NCBI RefSeq assembly: GCF_964275005.1
Contig: NC_092695.1
Location: 11,051,697 to 11,115,696 of the forward strand
Reading direction: 5' to 3'
Origin: Diadema setosum
Taxonomy: Eukaryota; Echinodermata; Echinoidea; Diadematoida; Diadematidae
DNA length: 64,000 nucleotides
This document shows, one piece after another, positions 43,601 through 55,600 of the stretch. Both the position numbers and the translations under genes were made by a program. The notes under the pieces are model-generated. The model saw only the letters and a program-made list of their open reading frames with translations. It ran no database searches and was not told the DNA's origin. The first letter of the stretch is position 1. Each line of letters opens with the position of its first letter.

Positions 43601-46600
43601 CACTGCAGCTGCTGGGAGAAGGCCAGCCGCTTGGCCAGCAGCGTCTGGCTGAGGGTGATGATGAGCGCGATGAGATTACCCATCCCATCCCCTGAATGGG
43701 CCGATGTAGGCACCAGCGAGATGTACGTCTTGACGTCTGGGTTGTCGTAGAAGAGGGCAGCATTCAAGCTCTGGCACAGAGTAAAAACCGGGGTACAAAG
43801 GCACGTGTACATCAGTGGGGACCCACAATTGCTGCTAAGCTCATGTAACAGATTCAAATTTATGCCAATAGTAACTGCCCACTAAAAAATGTGATGATGA
43901 CTAATACAGTATATCGGTTCAGTTGACAAAAAAAACAAACAAACAAACAAACAAATCTCAAAATTCAGTGATTTTAGGAAGGCAATGTGTTGTCATCATC
44001 TCTTCACTTCTGGGCATGACTCCTGTCTTGGGTTGAGAATAGAAACCTGTGAAGTTTTACCTATTTCTGAGCACTCAAAAGTGAGCCCTATACAAATGAA
44101 CTTATATTTTGTACCATAACCTTACTGTTTTTGCTGTCAAAAAAAATGGACCATCCACATGAACCATAAATCAATGAAAATAGCAAAAATGGAATGGATA
44201 ATACTAGCCTGTTGATGTAAAACTTTACTATGTGATTGCTCTTTTGCAATCTGGGTTTACCAATATAGAAAGTATTTGCTTCAACTAGAAATGTCGCTAC
44301 AGCGACTGGTTATACCCCCGCCAAACAAAATTTCATAAGCTTTGGTAAAAAAACTGAGGAAGTAGTTAAATCCGCAAGATCTTTCCTTGATCTTCTGCCA
44401 TTAATATGCCGTTACCATGGCAACGTACTTTCGGGTACTGTCGAAAAATGCGTCTTGCACATCTACAACCAAAGGCACACATCTGTACCAAGTTTCATGG
44501 AAATTGGGCAAAAACTGAGGAAGTAGTTTGCAACACAAAATTTTCCATCATTTTGGCTCATAATATGTGAGCTGTTACCATGGCAACATACTTTTTGTCA
44601 CTGTCAAGAAATGTGTCATGCTGACCTATATCCTAAGACAAACATTCAATATGAATTCCATGAGAATTGGAAGAACACTGATGAAGCAGTTTTGCCATGA
44701 AGCATTTTGCACAATGGAATTGCCCCAGACATAGGTCAAAGGGTATCCAGTATGTGTAGAATCACATCAAAGCAAAGTTTTCTATACATATCATGGAGGG
44801 ACATGATTAATTGTGCATAGGAAAATAAATGGTACAAGATAAAGTGTAAAGACTTTGCTTCGTCACTGTGGAAACAGTGACTTGTTTTAAAAGACTCTGT
44901 TTGAAAGACTTTGTTTGAAAGACTTTGTTTGAAAGAATGATGAAAACTTCGCCCACTTCCTACATGTACATACTGTGTAAGAGTACATGCCACTTTAAGA
45001 CTGACCTGTTCTGCAAACTCTGTGATGATGTTTCGCGTCCTCTCTTCAAATTCGTCCTTCGTATGCCGCTTCTGCTTCTTGATGGTGTTGACGACGTCTG
45101 TGTGTGGACTCGGCTTCCACTCAAATAACCTATCGATCTGTGATGGTCAACAACAGGAGAATGTGCCAACAAGAAGATTAAAAAAAAATCACCAACAATG
45201 CAATCTGTAAGCAGGCAACACCAGTAGCTTCTAATCACCACTTACAAAGTGAGAGAATGAATTTACAAGAGTATGAATTTAATAGCACTTGTCACCTACA
45301 TTTCTAGATGTTTCAAGAAACACACAAAGAACGAAGAGGTACAGATGCAAATTGAGCTATCAATATCATTAATAAATTTTAGTGAACCATCTTATTCAGA
45401 ATGGAAGAAGCATACGTATCTGACATCTGGTCATCTCTTTTTACAGCATTGTCAGAAACTTTTTTAGCATAAAGTGGGAAAAAAACATAGAATCCAACTC
45501 TCCCACTATCAAGCCATTTTCTTACAATCTGTTCTGCTCTCATGTTTGAGTTTGATTTCTCTTGCTTTGGCTATGTGTCTCCCGCTCAAGATTTATTTTC
45601 TCCTGCTTTAAGTTCAGCTTTCTCCCACATCTTCAGTTTAGCTGTATGTGTTAAAAATCAGGCTAAGATAGCACAACAGAGCACCTACAACCTCGGCCAC
45701 AAGGAATGTCACTCTTTGCTCTCATAATGTGCGCTACATGCACATACAGTAATAATCACGGTGTGCATTGCACGATAAGAGTCTTGCTTGCGAGGGGGTC
45801 CAGGCAGGAGAAATTTCCCGTTTAAGAGCTTAGGGTTGGAGTCTCAGCAAGAGGTGGCACTGACAGAAATAACTTCTTAATTTCATGAATATGCGCTTAT
45901 CCATCATCACCTAAATGGAGACACCATGATTACCTGAAATGAGGTTTCTTGATGAAGTCGAGTAATACTATGCAATAACCCTCAAAATCTTTCATGCCCA
46001 GCTGGTATCAGATAGCACAAAATGGAAATACACTATAATCCCTATGAAATTCATAGGGTTCTGATGTTCATTTTGTCCTTCCCTGACAATAAGTCCCACC
46101 TTGTTAAGGGCTACCACAAAAGGTGTCTTCCGTTGCTTCAATAAGTTGATGGACTCTATCGTCTGCGGCTCCAGACCGTGCATGATGTCGACAACCAAGA
46201 TAGCAATGTCGCACAGCGATGAGCCTCGTGACCTCAGGTTGCTGAAAGATTCGTGACCCGGGGTATCAATGATCAGAAGACCGGGGATTTTCAGCTCCTC
46301 TTTGGCAAACTGTCGCAACACAATCCACAAATATATCATATCATTAATAGGGCCATATGACTACCTGTTGACAAGCAAAAAACCTCGCCGCATACATGCA
46401 TGACACAGTAGTGTAGGAACTAGTTGTGGGATTCATAATAGGCAAATTAAACACCGAATAGTTCATATAGGTACACCATTGAACATTGCATGTCTTGCAC
46501 TCATGGTACATTAGTTTCCATTTTTTACTCACATATTCCCATTCGATGAACAGCAGAGCATACAGTACACTTGTAGCATTGGCAATCCAAAAGTACTAAA

Positions 46601-49600
46601 TCAATGACGAACAAAAATCTACTATTTAAAGATAAATGCATTGTGCAAGAAATATGCCTGTAGAACAATGTCCTACATTTTGCCTTTTCAATTCTCTAAT
46701 GAAACAGCTTGTGTGCACTACACAAAATTGTATAGTATATTATTTTGCACTGTATGTCAGCATAGGCACAAGGCACATGTTTGATTAGAGAGGGGTGCCA
46801 TAATTTTGAGGGCAATCTGCTATTAAACATTGACTGATCTCAGGTGTTGAGAGAGCATCAATGCTCACACTAGCACCAAACTTGACGTCCCTCAATTCTT
46901 GTCATGCTATCCTTACCTCTCTGCACATCTTGGTTTGGTCCTTGATGGCCGGCCGGGGAACCATGGTAGCACCAATCTGTTGAGTGATTCCTCCAGCCTC
47001 ACCATCCTGGACGTTGCTGTGTCGGATCTGTGTCGGGGTGAAACACAATCTTGGAGTACAACATGTCCTGCCCTTGGCTTTTGGCAGGTTGACAGGGAGA
47101 GCCAATGTCTAGTCACGACCCCTAGAAACCTCTCCTAATTACCTTGACTTTACATTTATCACTGGTGTTCATCATTCTAACTTTGTAATAGTAATAACAA
47201 TAATAATTGCATTTATATGGTGCTTTATACTAATGTTCCTAGTCGCTAAATTTGTAACCACAAACTGCCAAAAAGTAACATCAATGTACATATAACTCCA
47301 CATTTTGGTACAAAACAAAGAGGGGTCTGACGAAATATGTGTATCAAATATTTCATTACACATCTCATTTCATGCATTTTATCCCACGCTCAACAAATAA
47401 GTAATCTTGCTAAACTAAATTTGAATCCCATAATCAATGAAATGACCCCAAACACTTCTCACCATCTGCATGTTCCGGAGAATTCTAAGAGTTTCAAGTT
47501 GGATCATTATGATTTTCAACTCCTTCTCTTCAAATCTTGTTGGGGAGTGTTGTCATCAACCCTAGCAACATGTTTCAGTATACAACTCTCTTTTTCTTAT
47601 CATTGAAAATCAAAGATGAATGGACAGACCTCGGTCCTTGAACATGGACAGATGGGATGGACTGGTTTATACAACAAAAATAGCTATGTGTCTTAGGACT
47701 CTTGACAGCAGATGTACATAAAAATCGATCCTTATGTTTGTTAGCACAACACAGCAAAAATGGCATATAACAGAATTGTACAATTGTGTTCTTTCAAGGC
47801 AATAAGATACAGTTGAACCTCTCGTATCCGGACAAGTCGGGACTGGGGCTCATCCGGATAAGGGATTTGGCCGGATACGGGAGACTCAATGCTTTATACA
47901 TGTACATATACATACACATGTAGGTCCTACTGATGTAGCCCATTGTAGTACCACGTGTAGTAATGTGTATACTGCAACCTTTTCATTGTTACACTCAGTA
48001 ACAGACCCCAAAATAGAGGTGTATGTTAATGTTGGAAGTAATTTGTAATTCATGTGTGTTTGTGTAGGAGTTCTCAAGGAGTTGGGAATCCCCCTTTCCT
48101 CCCGTAATTATAAAAAAAAAAAAAAAATCACGACGAGATTGCGTCCGTATAATAGAGAGATCCGGATAAAGGGAGGCTGGATAAGAGAGGTTCAACTGTA
48201 ATATGATGGTATATCAACATGTCTGAGGGTACAGTAAGGATGGAAACCAAGAATCAGGATGCATTATATTACAAGTTTGTTCGGACGATTAGAAATAGTA
48301 TGGGATTATCTCTGGTAGTAATTTGTGTGTGTGTGTGTGTCATTAGTTTTAAAAATTAAACTGGAAAAACATAGAAATTACTTATTGTGCTTACAAGACC
48401 AGCACAAATAAATGGAAAGAAAAGAATACAAAACCAGGTCTCAAATTTCATCAAACTGGGGTTAACACCACATTTTTGAGGGGACACAAATCCACTCGAA
48501 GGGCCACCAGTGAGTAATAAGATAATGTGGCCATGAACCGTTTGTTTTTGAAAGGGGCACTCAAGCCAGTGGGAGGGGCATGGTGGCAAATTGGTGGCAA
48601 ATTTTGAGAACTGCAAAACATATTTCATGATAGCAATGAATGGTTTATATTTCAGATCAGATTTGAGATCAGATAGATTTGAGATCTGCGAGGTTTCAAA
48701 GTCTACCTACCTTATCAAGAATCTTGGTCTTTCCTGTATCAACGTGACCCAGGACACAGACGACTGGCGACCTCAGGTGATCCGTGGACTTCTTGGCTTC
48801 AGCCTGTTCCTTGCGTTTCTGTCAATGGCACAAGATAACCAGGCAAAAGTTGGCATACGGGGCATGCATATTTATTTTTTTCAGAAGAGGTCATCCTTTC
48901 AGTTGTTTATGCCAGCACTTTCGGCAGCGCAGAATTACTGTGCAGCAGACACGGGCAGAGCGTATATGCAGTAATCCATCTACTTTTTTCCCTTTTTATC
49001 ATGACTAAAACATTGTCAGTTCACAATAGATACTGTGCATTTTCAGAGCTTACAACTTTTAATTATGCATTTTCAGAGCTCATCAACATGTAACAACTGC
49101 TGAGAAAATCTACAAAACTATGTTGGTTTGGAGATAGACATAGTGCTCCACGTTTTTAATGTCAGATCAAATAGAGCTTGCAATGTTGAACGGCACAGAG
49201 TTGACGACTTGTTGTTATGGAAATTAAACAGTGCCGTTTTTGTTTTCACACTTATATGCCAAATGGAGAATTCAAAATCCTTTCGTGAGTGGGTAACAAA
49301 CACATGTAGATTTCCGCTTTCTCCAGCCAGGGTTCATATTCTTTCTCATGAATTAAATTCAATGACTTTCCATGACCTTTCAATGACTTTTATACATTTT
49401 TTTTTTAAACACTTTAGACTGAAACTTTAATCTCAAATCAAGTCGAAGCAAAGGGCATTAATTATTTACACATCTCACACAAATAACAGATAAATTTCTA
49501 TAATTTTTGCAATTCCATGACTTTCCATGACCTTTTCATGAAAATATCAGTTTTCCATGACTTTCAAGGCCTGGAAAAAGATAAATCCAAATTCCAAGAC

Positions 49601-52600
49601 ATTCCAGGTTTTCCATGACCCGTATGAACTCTGCCAGCAGAGTGTTGGTCTCACCTGTATCCTCTGCAACACCCTCTGCCTGGTTTTCTCCTCCTTTGTC
49701 AGTTCCTCATCACTGGAAAACTCATCACTATCCGATTCCTCATCTTCATCATCATCATCCTCCTCATCATCTTCCTCATCCTCATCCTCCTTGCTCTCCT
49801 GCGTTTTGATGGTAATCTGAGCTTTGGGCATCTTGTCCTCGACAGCTCCTCCCTCTTCACTCTCCTCTTCATCCTCCTCATCATCATCTTCATCTCCATC
49901 ATCCACACTCCCTTCTGTTTTTGCTGTTACTGCTGCAAAACAGTAGCATGGCAACAAGGCATTAAGATAAAGATCAAAGTGAGCAGTTCTGCATCAAAGA
50001 TTCTTTGAGTATGAAAACAACAGCAGCAGAGTTCTCTTTCAAACAATATCTTTATTCCTAAAGCCTTGTCATTTAATACCCAAACACTCTCTAAATAGAC
50101 ACAACTGTAGAAATACAAGACTTTTAATAGCTGAAAGGCCTTTTTAGTTTCATCAATCAAAAGAAGCACTGAAGCAGTGAATATAAAATTCAATACATCA
50201 TTTCATAATTTTGGTACATCATTTCAGTAGGCGCATTGCAGTTCACAAAAATGTGTATAAACAAAAAACAAATAATAAACTGAGCGAGAAAATACAAAAC
50301 AAAATGCTGCCAATCTAGGCTCCGGCTGATTGCACAAAGAGCATTTAAAGGGACATTCCAGACGATTTTCATAATTTCACATCATGTAGTACATAAATTG
50401 ACAACTCCATGTATAGATTTGTGTAATTTATTGTGGTTCTTGATCAGAGAAACAATACTTTGAAAAACCTTAAACAAATTACACTGAACAAGGATGATGA
50501 CATAGGAGGTTCACATATTTCAGAAATGTAGCAGTGCAATTCCATTACAATACCGCTTGCTTGCAAATTCACCTGTGTATAATCTATGCATGCCTTCTTC
50601 TTTTGTTCTGCTTCCTTGAGCTCCAACTCATGCATACTTATGGTGACTCCGCCATGTCATCATCCTTGTTCATTGCAATTTGTTCTAAATTTTGAAAATA
50701 TTCTTATTCTTCATCCCAGTTATCATAAATTCCGAAACTCTGTCCTCAGTATAACTAATTTATAGTTGTTCAAATGCAAAAATCTGAAAATCATCCGGAG
50801 GTCTCCTTTAATGTATCACTGAATTTTCTGAATGGCCTTTGAGGTTTCTGGACTTGCAATTTTGCCTCACAAAATGCACATCACAACGACAAACCAGCAT
50901 TCAAATCAACTAGAGAATTTAGAAAATCAGCCCTGATTTCGCAATTCTCTAAATCAAAAGAAAAACAAACTAATTAAAACCATTTGGTATCATCTTTAAT
51001 AATCCCCTTGACCCATTGTGTTTAACAGGCGAGTACTGTTAAACTAGAAACATTCGCGACTGGAAACTTTCCTAAATTGCCACTGGCATTCAATGCATTG
51101 TGTAGACAAAATCTTTGGCATGCATTTTCCTTTCGGCAAATCCTGGCTTCTCGTGAAAGTTTCATGCACATGAAAATATGTGGTTTTACATTGACTGAAG
51201 GTGATTGAAGTCATCAGCCACTGTAATATAACAGCACAAACTTTGAAACAAACAGAAAGAAGCTTTGAGACTGCATTTTTTTTTTTGTACACCCTTCATG
51301 AATTTCACCATTTTCGCCCTGGTCATCTTCCTCCTCGTCCGTCATGTCATCCCAGTTGTCTGCGACATCGTCCTCGGCGTCCACCGCGGTCTTCACATCA
51401 TCTTCTTTGGTCTCCGTGGTCTCGGCTTCCATGGAGACCGTTTCACTCGCTGTCTCTGCCACTTCACTGTTCACCGCGCTCTCCTCTGCAGCTTCAGTAG
51501 CCTCTGTGTCCATATTAGGAGGTCAAGGGCAATGTTAAATAGCATTTCCAGTTCCAAGAAATCTAAGCTCCCTGGTCCTGCATGTAAGCAGTCTCTAGGA
51601 TATATCGCCGTTGGGGCGACAAAACCTCGTATCTTAAAAATGTAAAATGTTCAGGAGAGCGAAAAGACGCGGCAGCAAAAGCATTATAATAAATGGGGTT
51701 GCCTTTCCTTGGACATGCCATGGTGACTTCATTTTTACGCTAAGACAGCCAGGATTTGGACAGGACATCACTCAACTGAAAATCTAACAATCAAACCAAA
51801 ATTGTGACTTTCACCAAAATTTGAGATACAAGTTTTTGTATCCCTAGAAAGGTAGTGTGTAAAACTGAAGCTATAAAAACACTGCAAATTAAAAATTACC
51901 ATTTTAAATGTGCAAGTCTGTGAATGACTGGCTCTACAACACTTAATTTTTTGAAAAACAGCAGTGTTAGAATAAATCATTTTGGAAGTCTTATGATACC
52001 AAGGCCACATTTTGGGGAGCGTTTCTCTATCAGTTTAATCATCATTAGTCAGTTCAGTCAGCTAGGTTCAACAATGATAACATTGAGACACAAAGGTCAA
52101 TAGCACACAATGCAAGTGATTGTACGCCATTATACTTGTAGGTTAAACCTGGTCATTTCTCCATGCACAGAATATACGACAACAGCTAAAGAATATCTGT
52201 TTTCTTATGAAATGAGGAAAAATTAAGAATTTTTCAAGTAAATGACACTATGTCATTTTTTTTTTTCAATGCTAAATCCTCTGCAAATTCTTCTATGGGA
52301 TATGCTAAAGATCTGGTAGCATGATAAGGCTGTATATCAAAAAGGTTAAAGCCACAAACTTTCCTAAGTTATTAGAAACCGGTCACACTCTCGTCGTGAA
52401 TAGACTGCATGATTTGCAAGACCAAGCATCGCCAATGTGATTGTGAATCCACTCCTAAATAAGTGTAACACTTTAGATCTCTTTTTGCTGACTTGTACCT
52501 CAGCTTTATTTCATAGGCAGTTGACAGTGTTTGTGAAAGATTTTGAAATTCAGCTGACAGGTATTAATTGTATCACCAATGAATGATTTTCTCTCCTATG

Positions 52601-55600
52601 GGGTCTTTAAAAATGTCTTACCAACTGACTGGGTCCTGTTCTTGTTTTTCCTTTCCCTCTTCCCATACACAACCCTCTTTGGTTTGCTCTCTTCGCTGGT
52701 CGCTTCCTTCATGGGGACCTCCACGCCCTGTTCCCGCAGAGCGTTCAGCATGGCCTCTTTCCGTGCCTTGGCTTCTTTCTGGGCTTTGGTCAAGTACGTG
52801 CCTTCCTGCTTCATCCTCTCCACTCTTTCCTGTGAGCAGAGATTGGGCAGCGCGCAATGATCAGGTACCCTACTCATTGCCCTCAGTGAATGACTTACGG
52901 CAAAAGTTCGCTATTTTGTCGTGCACGTCTTCGCCAATGATAAATGTGGTCCCCTGGGATTACTCTCTTTTATTCATGAACTCTTGATGGTAATGACACA
53001 CAAAATAAGCATGGCTTTATCACCTCTTGATCTAGACTTATTAGAATTGTGAAAATAAACATGATTCTGTCACTGACCCTCCCCCATCCCCCCCCAAAAA
53101 AGGGGGGAAACACAAGAAAAAAGGCATCTGATGGATCAAACAAGGACATTTTGTCACCTTTGACTCAAATGAGTTAAACATGAGCTGGGCAGTTTAAGGA
53201 GTTGTTTGCTTACTTCACCGTCACCTTTTCAAAACCACCGACCATTTCTCACTTGATTAATTCACCTTGTCATTACCAGTCTGGAATAATGCAGTAAAAC
53301 AGGTTCATTTATCGTTTTCACGTACAAAGCATTTCCACCAAGGATCTGTTTTAATGATGGGTTTGATTCTGCTGATTGATTAAAGTTATGATTCTGAGGA
53401 GAGGTTCTTGAAAGGGAGGTGTCTGCAGTGACCACTGCATAAAAAAGGGAGGTCACCATTTTGCAAACAAACCTTTTTCTTGAGCTTGGCCTGGGCTTTC
53501 CTCTCCTGCTCCCTCCGAAGCTTCTCCAGCCGCTCTTCCTCTGCCTTCTCAGCGGCTCTCTGCTTAGCCTCCTCCTCTGCCTTCAATCTCTCCTCTTCCT
53601 CCTTCATCTTCTTCAGCGCCTCCTGCATAGCCTTCAGCTGGCCTGGTGGAATAAACCGGACAAGGAGAATGGGGGCACTTCATGAAGCGTTTTGATTGGA
53701 CGTTTTTCTGACAAACTGTTATAAGCTACCAAGTGTAAGTGCTGCAATCTGATAGTTTGGTTCACATTATATCAACATTTCACTTCATTGATTCTGTGTA
53801 TCAGTTTTATGATTATAAAGGGTGTTTATCATTGGTAAACTTCTTTTTATGCCTCAATTAACCATATAGATACTGCTAAGAGCTTATAAAAGGTGGAAAT
53901 GAAGAAGAGTTGGAAAAAATGACAGGAAATACATCAGCATGTCAACTTTCACAAAGGACTTAGATCATAGTTAATACTCAGCATGTCAACAGATTGTGAA
54001 CGTAACAGCATCACAGGGCTATTCAAAAGAAGAGACAAAAAGGCAGAGAAATCCTGACTGAGCTTCAGTTGCTGATTGGAAAAGGTGTATGGAAACTAAT
54101 TGTCAAAGAATAGAGATTACTTTATCCCCTTACCCTAACTTACCTGGGGGGGGCCATAATGGCCCCCCCCTCGACAAATTCCGCGACCATTCCGCCGCGC
54201 AAAATTTTTTGACCGCGCCGCTCACTGACTTTTTACTTTCAAGTCTCGCGCAACTTTTGAGACCAAATTTGTCGCGACCGGGCATACCGTTCCGAAGCCA
54301 CGCCCCTTCAAAAAATGTTCGTCCACCCCAAAATTGCTCAAAAACGTGATTTTGTGTACAAAGTCAATACAAATTGTGTTTTTTCAATTAATTCATATAA
54401 AGATTCATATTTTTAATTTTAATGGCTGAAATAAATGTATTTTAGTATAGCTATGCTTCTAAAGATGTGTATGACAAATTCTGCTGAAAAAAACAACAAA
54501 AACAAAAGTTCGAAAAAACAAAGAAATACATTAAAAAATGATAAAACAATAGAAAACATAGGAAATTAATTTTGATACTGATTTTCTTTTTACGTACAAA
54601 TGTTCGGAATGTCACTAGGAAAATTTAAAACAAAAATCAGCATTCCATAAGCTTTTATAAGCCAATTATAGACGAAAATGAGTTTTTTTGCATATATTTG
54701 CATAATTAATTAATTTAAAATAAAAACTGCAAATTTTTTGAAAATTGAACTTAACAGTCTTGTAGATTACATCCGGCTTTATGTTCATGCAAAATTTTGC
54801 GGCGATCGCGCGATCAACGGCCGAGATCTGAAGGGGGGGCCATAATGGCCCCCCCCCAGGAATTCAAGCTTGCTAAATAGCCCAGGTAAGTTAGGGTTAA
54901 CCCTAAAAGACGGCCGTGGATCGCGCGATCGCCGCGGAAATTTGCACAATGGTAGTGTGCGATGTACTCTACAAGATCGTATATTTAAATTTTCCAAAAT
55001 AGTCTTCTTTTATTTTATTTTGATTAATTATGCTAATTTATGCGAGAAATCAGACCTTTTTTATCTATATCAGTAAATAAAGCTCCAAAAGTGCTCATTT
55101 TTGGTCTAGATATTCTTTGTAGCACTCTTAGCAAATGTACTTGAAAAAAAATTCGGTATCAAAATTAATTTCTTATTTATTTTATTGTTTTATGAATTTC
55201 TTATGTATTTCTTTGTTTTTTCGACCTTTTGTTTTTGTTGTTTTTTTTCAGCAAAATTTGTGGCAGACCCTTTTTGAAGCATAATACTACTAAAACAAAT
55301 TGATTTTAGCCATTGAGAGTAAAAATAAGCATATTATATGAACCATGTGATAAAACTCAATTTGTATTGACTTTGTACACAAAATCGCATTTTTGAGCCA
55401 TTTTCGGTCTCACGTGCATGTACAAAAAGTTATGTAACTTCAGAACCGTACCCCCGGGCGTCACAAATTTGGTGTCAAAATGTGTGGGAAACTCGAAAGA
55501 AAAAAGTCACAGAGCATCGCGGCGAGAGCATTGCGTGTTGCTGAGTAATCGCGCGAAATGTCGAGGGGGGGGCCTTTTAGGCCCCCCCCCCCAGTCTTTT

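Noticed and set aside
49557..49820. Plus-strand poly-Ser/His frames
   Set aside because: Antisense of the Asp/Glu codons of EIF5B exon 13.
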